Shown in pieces: positions 12,992 to 21,451 of a DNA stretch of 64,000 nt. Within the stretch, counting starts at the first letter, position 1; each line of letters begins with the position of its first letter. The position numbers and the translations under genes were made by a program. This DNA comes from Lentzea albidocapillata. Its GTDB lineage: Bacteria > Actinomycetota > Actinomycetes > Mycobacteriales > Pseudonocardiaceae. Under the pieces are notes generated by a model, which worked only from the letters and a program-made list of their open reading frames with translations, ran no database searches and was not told the origin of the DNA. The DNA lies in assembly GCF_000719115.1 (NCBI RefSeq), contig NZ_JOEA01000013.1, positions 283,927-347,926 of the forward strand, given 5' to 3'.

Positions 12992-14436
12992 CCGACGAGC
13001 GAGCCCGCCAGGGGCGACCTGTCCTGCTTCCACAGCACGCACAGGACCTCCTGGCGGCCCGGCGTGGCGGCGTCGTTGTAGGCCTCCCACTCCTTCTGGG
13101 TGGGGACGAGCCCGGTGAAGCCGATGGGCTCCTTGATGTTCGGTTCGATGGCCTTGAACTGCTCGGTGCAGTAGTTCTCGGTGAAGTCGGCGAGCCACTT
13201 CGTGCCGGGGTAGGCGATGTCCTTCGGCTTGTCCCACAACGGGGTCGCGGCCGAGAAGAGCTGGATGCCGTGCGGCCCGTTGCACGGCACGTCCGTCCGC
13301 ACCGGCGACCCCTGCGTGAGGAAGTCCTTGGCGCACTGCGTGCCGGAGAGGTTCCACTCGGGCACGTCGCCGCCGCGCCCGAACGTGGCGATACGTCGTG
13401 ACGGCAGTGGTGCGCCCACCGGCAACGACGCTGCTTCGGTCCACTCGGTGGAGTTCTCCGAGGGCTGGTTGGTGCCGGTGTTCTGGCCCGCGTTGGAACT
13501 CTCGGGCTTGAAGGCCTGGTAGCCGGCGAACGCGGCACCCGCGAGCACCGCGACGCCCACGACCACGGCGGCGATCTTGACGGCCGTGCTCTTTTTGTTG
13601 CGCGGCAACGGAACCGCCGGGGCACCCTGGGCGATCGCCGTCAGCATGTGACGGGCGTGCGGCGCGGTCAGGCGCCGGTTCGGATCGACCGTCAGGAAGC
13701 CGCGGATCACGTCGGCCAGCGCCGGCGAGGCCTGCCGCAGCACCGGCGGCTCGTTCATGACCGCGTGCAACGTCGACGCGGTGGACGTGCGTTCGAACGG
13801 GCTGACACCTTCGACCGCGTGCGCCATCGTGACGCCGAGCGCCCACAGGTCCGACGCCGGCGAGGCCTCCCAGCCGTGGAGCCGGTCCGGCGACATGTAC
13901 GCGGGCGAGCCGACGATGCCGCCGTTGTGCGTGAGCCGCGGGTCGTCCGTCGCCTGCGCGATGCCGAAGTCCGTGAGCTTCACGGCCCCGTCCGGACGCA
14001 CCATGATGTTGCTGGGCTTGACGTCCCGATGCACGATGCCCGCCGAGTGCGCGGCCTCCAGCGCGCCGAGCACCTGCAACGCGACGCCCGCCATCCAGGT
14101 CGAGTCGCGCGGGCCGTGCTTCTGCACGATGGTGGCGAGGTCGAGCGCGTCGACGAGCTCCATCGCGAGGTAGGTGCGGTCGTTCTCGCGGACGATGTCG
14201 TAGACCGTGACCACGGCAGGATGGTTCAGCCGGCCCGCCGTGCGCGCCTCGCGGAGCATGCGCTCCTCGAGCACGTGGCGTTCCTCGGCGGCGATGCCCT
14301 GCGGCGGGTGCAGCTCCTTGAGCGCGACCGCGCGGCCGAGTACCTGGTCCTGAGCACGCCACACGACACCCATCGCACCCCGGCCGAGCTCGGCGAGCAG
14401 TGCGTAGCGGTTGGCGACGAGTCGCTGTTGCTGCAC
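12988..14436 (-). CDS. Membrane Ser/Thr protein kinase with extracytoplasmic Cys domain
   Basis: A 482-residue Hanks-type kinase. The kinase domain (about 11-270) has the Gly loop LGRGAMGVVW, the catalytic loop HRDVKPSNIM and DFG in LTDFGIAQ, so it should be active. One membrane helix (about 290-312, AAVVVGVAVLAGAAFAGY) leads to an outside domain of about 160 residues with several Cys residues (TQCAKDFL, VPCNGPHG, NYCTEQ, VLCVLW), resembling septum-formation-type domains rather than PASTA repeats. GTG at 14436 is preceded by GGAAGGGAAG. The ligand and substrate are unknown. It ends over the deoA stop, and a strong hairpin separates it from the upstream coiled-coil gene. Confidence 0.9.
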
Positions 14437-14566
14437 GGACTTCCCTTCCGGACGCCCCCGGCTTCCCTTTTGGTCACCCCCAGCTGGCGGCGAGCATAGC
14501 CATGAGCCGTGTGAGCGCTCTCGCCATGGTCACGTGTGTCAGCTGACAGAGGTTCACCGCAAACGC

Positions 14567-14604
14567 CGAACGACCCTGGAGCAACGTTGCTCCAGGGTCG
14601 TTCG
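14567..14604 (-). terminator. Perfect 38-bp palindromic terminator
   Basis: The arms 14567-14585 and 14586-14604 are exact reverse complements with no intervening bases (19 bp each). It lies 15 bases beyond the stop of the coiled-coil gene on the minus strand and upstream of the kinase gene, so it most likely ends the coiled-coil transcript. Confidence 0.75.
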
Positions 14605-14618
14605 CAGTGGTCAGACGA

Positions 14619-16088
14619 TCAGGCGCCTTCGGCCGCCAGGTCGTCGTCGTCCATGTCCTTGCCGCCGTTCGCCGGCTTCGGGCCGCCGTTCTTGCGGGTG
14701 CGGCGCTGCGGGCGCGGCAGGGCGGTGGGCGGCGGGGGCGGGGTGGGCGAGCCGCCGCCGAGGATGAGCTCGGCGAAGGTGGCCATGGCCTCGTCCAGCT
14801 GGCCGCCGATGCGCAGTTCCGACTCCTGGTTCGACTTGCGGACCAGGGACTGCAGCGCGTCGGCGTCCGGGCGGGCGCCGACGGTCTCGGCGACCTTGGA
14901 CAGGCTCGCGTCGACGGAGCCACCGAGCTCGGAGATGCGGGTGGCGAAGCCGTCCTCGACCTTGTCGAGGCGGTCCGTCATGGTGTCGAGCTTCGAGGTG
15001 ACCTGCTCCAGGCGGCCGGCGAGGGCCTCCAGGCGGTCCGCCGAGTCGACCTGGTCGCGGGACTGCTCGATCGCCGCGTACAGGGCGGTGCGGGCCTCGT
15101 CGAGCTTGCCGCCCACGACCTCGCGGGTGTCGGCGACGGCCGTCGCGAGCTCGGTGCGGGTCTCGGCCAGCGAGCCGGCGAGCGAGTCGCGCGTCTCGGC
15201 CAGGGAACCGACGAGGGAGTCGCGGGTCTCCGCCACGACACCGGCCAGTTCGCCGCGGGTCTCCGCCACGGCGCCGGACAGCTCGGTGCGGGTCTCGGCG
15301 AGCGACGCCGCCAGCTGGTTGTGGTTGCCGGTGAGGGTGGACGTCAGCTTGTCGCGGCTGTCGGCGATCGCCCCGGCCAGCTCCCCGCGGCTCTCGGCGA
15401 TGGCGGTGGTCAGCTCGGTGCGGGCGGCGGCGAAGGCGTCACGCTGCTCGTCGGCGCGGCCGTGCACGCTCGAGAACGACTCGGCGAGGATCTTCTGCAG
15501 GGCCTCACGGGTGCCGTCGAGGTGCTCGTGCACGCCCTCGTCCACCTCGTCGAGACGGCCGCGCAGCGCGGCTTCGAGGGCCTCGACGCGCTCGCGCAGC
15601 GGGTTGGTGACGGCGGCCGGGATCGCGTCGACCTTGCCGTCCTGCTTGTCCAGGTGGCCGTCGAGGTCGTCGATGCGCTTGTGGATGCTGGAGAGCTTGT
15701 CCTCCAGGCCGTCCATGCGACCGGCGACGCCTTCGAAGCGGCCGGCGACGCCGTCGAGGCGGCCGTCCAGCTGGGCGAAGGGCTTGGCGAGCTTGTCCAC
15801 CAGGGCGTCGACCGCGCGACCGATGTCGGCGACGGCGTTGTCCTGGGCCTCCAGCTTGGCGAGGGCCTCGTCCAGGCGCTCAGCGAGAACGCTGACCTCG
15901 GTGCGGTCCGGCAGCTCCGACAGGCGCTTGCGAACCGAACCCAGCGACTCCAGAGGCGACATCCGGGCGTGGATCTCGTCCAGCGCGTCAAAGATCTGCT
16001 GCTGCTCGCTCTCACGGATCTCCGCGGCGCGCGTGAGCATGTTGCGCATCCGATCGAAGGACATCGTGGAGTTGTTGTTCTCTGTCAC
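14619..16088 (-). CDS. Long coiled-coil protein with hendecad repeats
   Basis: A 489-residue, largely helical protein of unknown function. From about residue 30 to 400 it is coiled coil. The central part is a run of about eleven 11-residue repeats of the form R-x-x-L-x-x-x-(V/L/I)-A-(E/D)-(T/S) (for example RGELAGVVAET, RDSLVGSLAET, RTELATAVADT), a hendecad pattern typical of long rods. The C-terminal 50 residues are Pro-rich then basic/acidic (TPPPPPTALPRPQRRTRK, MDDDDL). No signal peptide or membrane helix is seen, so it is probably cytoplasmic. GTG at 16088 (VTENNNST) is chosen; ATG at 16064 is possible. A scaffold or polarity role is only a guess. Confidence 0.8.
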   Translation of the reverse strand: MTENNNSTMSFDRMRNMLTRAAEIRESEQQQIFDALDEIHARMSPLESLGSVRKRLSELPDRTEVSVLAERLDEALAKLEAQDNAVADIGRAVDALVDKLAKPFAQLDGRLDGVAGRFEGVAGRMDGLEDKLSSIHKRIDDLDGHLDKQDGKVDAIPAAVTNPLRERVEALEAALRGRLDEVDEGVHEHLDGTREALQKILAESFSSVHGRADEQRDAFAAARTELTTAIAESRGELAGAIADSRDKLTSTLTGNHNQLAASLAETRTELSGAVAETRGELAGVVAETRDSLVGSLAETRDSLAGSLAETRTELATAVADTREVVGGKLDEARTALYAAIEQSRDQVDSADRLEALAGRLEQVTSKLDTMTDRLDKVEDGFATRISELGGSVDASLSKVAETVGARPDADALQSLVRKSNQESELRIGGQLDEAMATFAELILGGGSPTPPPPPTALPRPQRRTRKNGGPKPANGGKDMDDDDLAAEGA

Positions 16089-16423
16089 GGCTGAGTGCCT
16101 TCGTCCAGGGGAGGGGGAGACCACGGGAGCCTATCCGCGTCACGGGACGTCGCTGTACCACCCCTGCCAGAGAACGGCCGGGTACGGATGGGCAACTAAC
16201 CCGATCAGGCTACCTGACTACTCTCAACGCCAAGTTACCGCCTGGAAGCAGGCAGTAACGCCCGATGATGTTCCTACCTTGGGGTGACTCAAGCCTCGCA
16301 TTGGTTGCAGAAAGTTGCTGATCACGGATCTGCAACGACGTTGTACCGACAAATGATCATATCGTCGGCAAGATCATTTCGGCCAGCACTGAAGCGGCGT
16401 GTCGCCTGGAGTAACGTGTAGCA
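16089..16423. promoter_or_regulatory. Divergent control region between coiled-coil gene and add
   Basis: 335 bases with no gene. Two inverted repeats are visible: GTTACCGCCTG / CAGGCAGTAAC (16234-16244, 16249-16259; one mismatch, GAAG loop) and AAATGATC / GATCATTT (16351-16358, 16372-16379), the latter a possible operator for add. A TAACGT box at 16412-16417 lies six bases before the add start codon, fitting a leaderless promoter. Confidence 0.5.
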
Positions 16424-17512
16424 ATGTCCACGCCGCTTACCTTGGAGACCATCCGCAGCGCGCCGAAGGTGCTGTTGCACGACCACCTCGACGGTGGCCT
16501 CCGCCCGCAGACGGTGATCGAACTCGCCGATGCCTCCGGCTACCAGGGCCTGCCCACCACAGACGCGGGCGTCCTTGGCGGCTGGTTCCGCGACAATGCC
16601 AACTCCGGCTCGCTCGTGCGCTACCTCGAAGGTTTTGCCCACACGTGCGGTGTCATGCAGGACGAGGCCGCCCTCGTCCGCGTCGCCGCGGAGGCCGTGG
16701 AGGACCTGGCCGCGGACGGCGTCGTGTACGCCGAGATCCGGTACGCCCCCGAGCTGAACACCGACAAGGGCCTCTCGCTGGAGCAGGTCGTCGAGGCCGT
16801 CCAGGAGGGCTTCCGCCTCGGTTCCGCCCGTGTCGCCGAGACCGGCCGCAAGATCCGCGTCGGCACCCTGCTGTGCGCGATGCGCCAGAACGAGGGCTGG
16901 CTGCGCATCGCCGAGCTCGCCGTCCGCTACCGCGACCTCGGCGTCGTCGGCTTCGACATCGCGGGCCCCGAGGCCGGGTTCCCTCCCACCAGGGGCCTCG
17001 ACACGTTCGAGTACCTGCGCCGGCAGAACGCGCACTTCACCATCCACGCCGGTGAGGCGTTCGGCCTGCCGTCCATCTGGGAGGCGATCCAGCACTGCGG
17101 CGCCGAACGGCTCGGCCACGGCGTGCGGATCGTCGACGACATCAAGGTCTCCGGCGACGGCACCGTCCAGCTGGGACGGTTGGCCGCCTACGTCCGCGAC
17201 CGCCGCATCCCGCTGGAGATGTGCCCGACCTCCAACCTGCAGACCGGTGCCGCGCCGACGCTCGCCGAGCACCCGATCGGCCTGCTCACGAAGCTGCGGT
17301 TCCGCGTCACCGTCAACACCGACAACCGCCTGATGAGCGACTGCTCGCTCTCCAGCGAGTTCGCCGCGCTGGTCGAGACGTTCGGCTACGGCTGGGCGGA
17401 CCTGCAGTGGCTCACGATCAACGCCATGAAGTCGGCGTTCATCGGGTTCGACGAGCGGCTGGCGATCATCAACGAGCTGGTCAAGCCGGGTTACGCGGCG
17501 CTCACCGGGTAG
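16424..17512 (+). CDS. add: Adenosine deaminase
   Basis: A 362-residue zinc enzyme that deaminates adenosine and deoxyadenosine to inosine and deoxyinosine. All hallmark motifs are intact: HDHLDGGLR (two zinc His, residues 19-27), HAGEAF (catalytic Glu), [15 protein letters not shown] and VNTDNRLMS (Asp zinc ligand). The length is normal. ATG at 16424 is preceded by TAACGT six bases upstream, which suggests a leaderless message. The product would be split by the purine nucleoside phosphorylase at 44965-45756. Its 3' end overlaps the convergent dehydratase-like gene by 11 bases. Confidence 0.96.
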   Translation: MSTPLTLETIRSAPKVLLHDHLDGGLRPQTVIELADASGYQGLPTTDAGVLGGWFRDNANSGSLVRYLEGFAHTCGVMQDEAALVRVAAEAVEDLAADGVVYAEIRYAPELNTDKGLSLEQVVEAVQEGFRLGSARVAETGRKIRVGTLLCAMRQNEGWLRIAELAVRYRDLGVVGFDIAGPEAGFPPTRGLDTFEYLRRQNAHFTIHAGEAFGLPSIWEAIQHCGAERLGHGVRIVDDIKVSGDGTVQLGRLAAYVRDRRIPLEMCPTSNLQTGAAPTLAEHPIGLLTKLRFRVTVNTDNRLMSDCSLSSEFAALVETFGYGWADLQWLTINAMKSAFIGFDERLAIINELVKPGYAALTG

Positions 17513-18476
17513 CCCACGCGCTCTCGTCGACCGGGCTGAGCTTGAGCAGCGGCTCCCACCACGCGCGGTTGGCCGCGTACCAGCGGATGGTGTCCCGGAC
17601 CCCGGCTTCGAAGCCGATCTCCGGGCGCCATCCGAGCTCGCGGCCGATCCGCGACGAGTCCAGCAGGTAGCGCCGGTCGTGGCCGGGCCGGTCGGCGACG
17701 ATCTGCTTGCGCGAGAGCGGCAGCCCGAGCTCGTCCAGCACGAGGTCGGCGATCTGGTCGACGCTCGCCTCCACGCCGGTGCCCACGTGATAGGTCCGGC
17801 CGACGACGCCGTCCCGCAGCACGGCATCGATCGCCCGGCAGTGGTCCAGCACGTGGATCCACTCGCGGCGGTTCTCGCTTGACGCGTAGACGGGCAGTTG
17901 CCCGCCGTTCAACGCGCGGGTCGTGAACAACGGCAGGACGGTCTCGGGGAACTGGTTCGGGCCGTAGTTGTTGGCGCAGTTGGTGATCGTCACCGGCAGG
18001 TCGAACGTCTCGAAGTACGAACGCACGGCGTGGTCCGCTCCGGCCTTCGACGCGTTGTAGGGCGTGCGCGGCCGGTACGGCGACTCCTCGTGGAATGCCT
18101 CGGTGGCGTCCAGGGCGAGATCCCCGTACACCTCGCACGTCGACACGTGGTGAAACCGTTGAACGCCCGCGCGACGGCATGACTCCAGCAACGCCTGTGT
18201 GCTCAGCACGTTCGTGCGGAAGAAACGGCCGGGATCCAGCACCGCGAGGCTGTTGTGCGATTCGGCCGCGAAGTTCACCACGACGTCGACGCCCTCGACA
18301 TCGGCGGCAGCGATGTCCGCGTGCACGAACGGCACGTCGGCGGGCAGGTTCGTGCGGGTGCCGCGGTAGGTCAGCGCGTCGAGGGCGATGACCTCGTCCG
18401 CGGGGTGTTCGCGCAGCCAGTAGCGGGTGAAGTGCGAGCCGATGAACCCGGCCGCACCGGTGACGAGCACGCGCAT
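17502..18476 (-). CDS. dTDP-glucose 4,6-dehydratase-like NAD-dependent enzyme
   Basis: A 324-residue extended short-chain dehydrogenase close to RmlB-type nucleotide-sugar 4,6-dehydratases. It has the Rossmann motif [10 protein letters not shown] (7-16), the active-site Tyr-Lys in YNASKAGAD and the family stretch [10 protein letters not shown] followed by [11 protein letters not shown]. The catalytic loop reads STCEVYGDL, whereas true 4,6-dehydratases have STDEVYG: the Asp acid is a Cys here. UDP-glucuronate decarboxylase-type relatives carry Ser at that position, so the reaction may differ. ATG at 18476 lies two bases after the GntR gene, indicating one transcript. No other sugar-biosynthesis genes are nearby. 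Confidence 0.8.
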   Translation of the reverse strand: MRVLVTGAAGFIGSHFTRYWLREHPADEVIALDALTYRGTRTNLPADVPFVHADIAAADVEGVDVVVNFAAESHNSLAVLDPGRFFRTNVLSTQALLESCRRAGVQRFHHVSTCEVYGDLALDATEAFHEESPYRPRTPYNASKAGADHAVRSYFETFDLPVTITNCANNYGPNQFPETVLPLFTTRALNGGQLPVYASSENRREWIHVLDHCRAIDAVLRDGVVGRTYHVGTGVEASVDQIADLVLDELGLPLSRKQIVADRPGHDRRYLLDSSRIGRELGWRPEIGFEAGVRDTIRWYAANRAWWEPLLKLSPVDESAWATR

Positions 18477-18478
18477 GG

Positions 18479-19222
18479 TCAGTCCTCCGAGGGAATCGCG
18501 GCGACGCCGGGAGGTTCCGCGCCGGGCCAGCCGCGGAACTCGACCTCCAGCTGGAACCGGTGGCCCAGGTAGTGGTGCTCGGACAGGGCGATCGGGTGCT
18601 CCGCGGCGTCCAGGGCGATGCGGCGCACCAGCAACACCGGCGTGGCGGCCGTGACGCCGAGCAGGGAACCGAGGTCGCCCGCGGCGACGGCGGCGATGCT
18701 CTGCCGGACGACGGTGATCTGGTTCCCGTTGCGGCGCAACGTCTCCCACGTGCCGGGCGACTCGGCGTCGGCGCGGCTGACCGGTGCGGCCAGCGCCAGG
18801 GGCACCCACTCCGTCACGACGTCCAGCGGCGTGTCGCCGGTGCGGCGCAACGAACGCACGCGCAGCATCTCGCCGACGCCCAGCGTCGAGGCGACACCGG
18901 CCGAGGCCTCGCGGTAGCCGTACTCGAGAACGGTCCGCACCAGCGAGACGCCGGCTTCGGCGACGGCCGACTGCGCGTGCTGGAACGTGCCGAGCGCCAG
19001 AGGCTGCGCGAACGACACCACGTACCAACCGGCGCCTTTCCGTGACGCCAGCAGGCCTTCGTCGCGCAGTTGCTCCAACGCGCGGCGCACGGTCACGCGG
19101 CTGACCTCGTAGCGGCGGCCGAGTTCGGCCTCGCTCTCCAGGGCGCCGCCGGGGCCGTAGTCGCCGAGCGTGATGCGTTCCCGCAGTTCGGCGGCGAGGC
19201 GCTGCGACCGAGAACCTGTCAT
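18479..19222 (-). CDS. GntR/HutC-family transcriptional regulator
   Basis: A 247-residue regulator with an N-terminal GntR winged helix-turn-helix (EAELGRRYEVSRVTVRRAL, residues 31-49) and a C-terminal UTRA ligand-binding domain (from about residue 90). HutC-type regulators usually respond to small metabolites and repress their own operon. The ATG at 19222 sits five bases from a perfect operator-like palindrome (19227-19239) that overlaps a TATGAT box on the minus strand, so autoregulation of a leaderless transcript is likely. It is co-transcribed with the dehydratase-like gene and probably controls it. The effector is unknown. Confidence 0.9.
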   Translation of the reverse strand: MTGSRSQRLAAELRERITLGDYGPGGALESEAELGRRYEVSRVTVRRALEQLRDEGLLASRKGAGWYVVSFAQPLALGTFQHAQSAVAEAGVSLVRTVLEYGYREASAGVASTLGVGEMLRVRSLRRTGDTPLDVVTEWVPLALAAPVSRADAESPGTWETLRRNGNQITVVRQSIAAVAAGDLGSLLGVTAATPVLLVRRIALDAAEHPIALSEHHYLGHRFQLEVEFRGWPGAEPPGVAAIPSED

Positions 19223-19226
19223 AAAT

Positions 19227-19239
19227 CTGTATCATACAG
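19227..19239 (-). promoter_or_regulatory. GntR autoregulatory operator over the -10 box
   Basis: CTGTAT-C-ATACAG is a perfect 13-bp palindrome. Read on the minus strand it contains TATGAT, placed eight bases before the GntR start codon, so a dimer bound here would cover the promoter of the GntR-dehydratase operon. Confidence 0.6.
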
Positions 19240-19264
19240 GTGACGCAAACGGTGCCAACGAAAA

Positions 19265-19291
19265 CGGGCCACCCCGAACAGGGATGGCCCG
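19265..19291 (-). terminator. Terminator-like hairpin after the acidic protein gene
   Basis: Eleven-base arms (19265-19275, 19281-19291) with one mismatch and a 5-base loop, located 18 bases past the stop of the 404-residue gene on the minus strand. Confidence 0.6.
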
Positions 19292-19309
19292 CTTCTCGCG
19301 ACAGAAGGC

Positions 19310-20524
19310 TCAGTTGGTGTTGAGCCGGTCCTCGAAGTTCGCCTGCAGCGTGCGGAACGCGGCCACCTCGGCGTCGTACGGGGCGGACGGCGCGAGACGC
19401 GTCGGGTCCGGCGACACGACGAACGACACGAGCCAGCCCAGCGACTCGGACGAGCCGAGCGCGTCCTTCACGGACTCGTCGTCGGCCCACTCGCCCGCGT
19501 CCTCGAACAGTTCGACGGCGAGGTCGAGCTGCTGCGGGTCGAGGGCGTCGGGGCCCTCCTCCATGTCCTCGGCGATGCCGGTCAGCACGTAGACGTTGTC
19601 GTCGCTCACCTCGACGTCGAGCTCGCCCGCGGTGGCCTTGACCTTGATGTCGTTCCAGGTCTCGACCTCGGCCAGGTCGTGCTCGTCGTTCTCGGCGACG
19701 AAGCGGCTCAGGCCGCGCTGCGAGGTGAAGACCTCGATCTTGCCGCGGCGGCCCAGGAACACCGGGTCGTCGCCGAGGTAGCAGCGCAGCGTGTAGAACT
19801 CGCCCGCCGACGTGATGATCTTGATCGGGTCGACGCCGACCTCGGCCCAGAAGCCCGTGGGCTCGGCCTTGTCCTCGTCGCCGGACTCGTCCGGGGAGTC
19901 GACGGCGGCAGCGGCCGTCGCGGCCTCCAGCGCGGCGAGCTCCTCCTGGGCGACCGAGAGTTCCTTCTCGGGGACCTCCGGCGTGTTCACCACGCTGTCG
20001 ATCGCGTCGAGGACCTCGTCCCACTTCTCGGAGACGACCTCGGACAGCTCGCCCCACAGCTTGCCGCCGTCACGGCCGCTGAACGGCAGCGTGCCCTGCG
20101 GCAGCAGCGAGAAGCCCTCGGCGCTGTCGAGCACCTCGTGGACCTTCTCCAGGTCGCAGACGTCCGCGAGAGCGCGCACGATCGCGATGACGTCGGCGAG
20201 CTCACCGATCGTCCAGGTGTCCGGGTCCTCCGCGACGAGCTCGGGCACGCCGACGAGGTCGAACTGGTGGTTGTCGTCCGGCGAGAGGTCCGCGACGCCC
20301 AGCGACGGCACGACCGGCCACGCGGGGTGATCGGTCAGATCGTGCTCCTCGGCGGTGCGGACGAAGGCGGCGAGGTGCGCGGCGTCGGGGAAGACGAACA
20401 GGTCTTCCTCGTCACCGAGGAACGCCTCCCACTCCTCGCCCTTCTCGCGCCAGCGGGGTGCCCACAGCGTGACTACGTCACCCTGCGTCAGCCCCAGCTC
20501 GATGGGGACGATGTCCTGCGCCAT
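19310..20524 (-). CDS. Acidic cytoplasmic protein with internal duplication
   Basis: A 404-residue, strongly acidic protein without signal peptide or membrane helix; I do not recognise a characterised family. An internal duplication can be seen: residues about 15-63 (DVVTLWAP...FVRTAEEHDL) and about 234-285 (EFYTLRCY...FVAENDEHDL) share the pattern TL, FLG, VF, FV, EHDL and a following W. The middle (about 195-225) is a Glu/Ala/Asp-rich linker. ATG at 20524 is preceded by GGGAGG. It is a single-gene unit ending in a hairpin, upstream of the GntR gene and downstream of the YbaB-like pair, so its transcript may begin in that region. Confidence 0.8.
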   Translation of the reverse strand: MAQDIVPIELGLTQGDVVTLWAPRWREKGEEWEAFLGDEEDLFVFPDAAHLAAFVRTAEEHDLTDHPAWPVVPSLGVADLSPDDNHQFDLVGVPELVAEDPDTWTIGELADVIAIVRALADVCDLEKVHEVLDSAEGFSLLPQGTLPFSGRDGGKLWGELSEVVSEKWDEVLDAIDSVVNTPEVPEKELSVAQEELAALEAATAAAAVDSPDESGDEDKAEPTGFWAEVGVDPIKIITSAGEFYTLRCYLGDDPVFLGRRGKIEVFTSQRGLSRFVAENDEHDLAEVETWNDIKVKATAGELDVEVSDDNVYVLTGIAEDMEEGPDALDPQQLDLAVELFEDAGEWADDESVKDALGSSESLGWLVSFVVSPDPTRLAPSAPYDAEVAAFRTLQANFEDRLNTN

Positions 20525-20578
20525 CCTGACCTCCCGGTCACGCCTGCCTGATGCCGTCGACGAGCCTAACGGTGCTGA

Positions 20579-21016
20579 TCACCGGCGCCACAAGGGGTTC
20601 TCGAAGAAAGCGTCTTCGTCTGGATCCTCGACGCGCGGCGACCTCTGCCTGCGCTCCGGTGGTGCCTGCTCAGCAGGGTCTTTGGGGGGCACGACCGGGT
20701 TCCAGGTCGATCGAAAGGGTGAGTCGCCGGCGATGGACTCGACGTCGATCGCCATTCCGTCACCCAGTGCCAGTGCCATCTTGTTGAAGCTGGCCTGCAC
20801 GGCCGCGTTCGTGGCGAGCTGGACGGTCTCGGTGACGACCTGCCCGACCGCCTGCGCGCCCTGGCCCAGCAGCGCCGGGTGCAGGTGCAGGGCCTTGATC
20901 TCGCCCTTCGGCGACGCCGTGACCATGCACAGCCCGTTCGGGTGCTCGGTGGTGGCGGTGAGGGCGCCGATCTCGCGCTGGAGCTGCTCGGTGGCCCGCA
21001 TCCGTTCCTCGTTCAC
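20579..21016 (-). CDS. YbaB/EbfC-like protein of secretion cassette (second copy)
   Basis: A 145-residue protein resembling the YbaB/EbfC nucleoid-associated family in its first 90 residues (ERMRATEQLQREIGALTAT, then short strands with KGEIKALHLHPAL), followed by a Pro/Arg/acidic tail ending in DAFFENPLWRR. Actinobacterial YbaB-like proteins of this type often sit in WXG100/EspC cassettes; their role there is not known. GTG at 21016 is chosen because it overlaps the upstream gene's stop as GTGA; a GTG nine bases earlier is possible. Confidence 0.7.
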   Translation of the reverse strand: MNEERMRATEQLQREIGALTATTEHPNGLCMVTASPKGEIKALHLHPALLGQGAQAVGQVVTETVQLATNAAVQASFNKMALALGDGMAIDVESIAGDSPFRSTWNPVVPPKDPAEQAPPERRQRSPRVEDPDEDAFFENPLWRR

Positions 21017-21375
21017 CGCTGCCACCCGAAGTCGTCCTCGTCCTGACCGCGTTCGACACCCAGCGCGGTGAGCTCGCGCGGGTCGACCACGCGGTCCAGC
21101 GTCTGGTGCAGGCGGGTGTTCGCGGTGCGCTGGGCCTTGTCGGCGACGCGCATGATCTCGGCGGCGAGCCCCTGCGGGCCCATCCGCAACGCGGCCGGGC
21201 TCACCGAGATCTGCCGCGGTGGACCGCCGGGCGTGGCGACCACGGTCACCGCACCGTCCGGAGAGGACGCTCGTCCTGTGATGGGACCACTGCGCGTGAC
21301 GTGCTCCGACACCGCCTGCTCGACATCGCGCACCTTCCGCGCGGCGCGCTGGACGTCGTCGTCCACTCCGATCAC
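21013..21375 (-). CDS. YbaB/EbfC-like protein of secretion cassette (first copy)
   Basis: A 120-residue protein with the same layout as its downstream neighbour: N-terminal helix (DVQRAARKVRDVEQAVSE), a strand region with DGAVTVVATPGGPPRQISV, and a C-terminal helix. This matches the YbaB/EbfC DNA-binding fold seen in many short proteins next to type VII secretion substrates. GTG at 21375 or GTG at 21366 could be the start; AGGGGG precedes both. It overlaps the next YbaB-like gene (GTGA) and follows the NlpC/P60 gene by 76 bases, so the block is probably one operon. Confidence 0.7.
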   Translation of the reverse strand: MIGVDDDVQRAARKVRDVEQAVSEHVTRSGPITGRASSPDGAVTVVATPGGPPRQISVSPAALRMGPQGLAAEIMRVADKAQRTANTRLHQTLDRVVDPRELTALGVERGQDEDDFGWQR

Positions 21376-21451
21376 CCCCTGTTGTGGACAGTGTGCCGCA
21401 TTCCAGGATCTTCGGCGGCGGGCTGTGACAACGTGGTGAGTTCGGCCGCGT

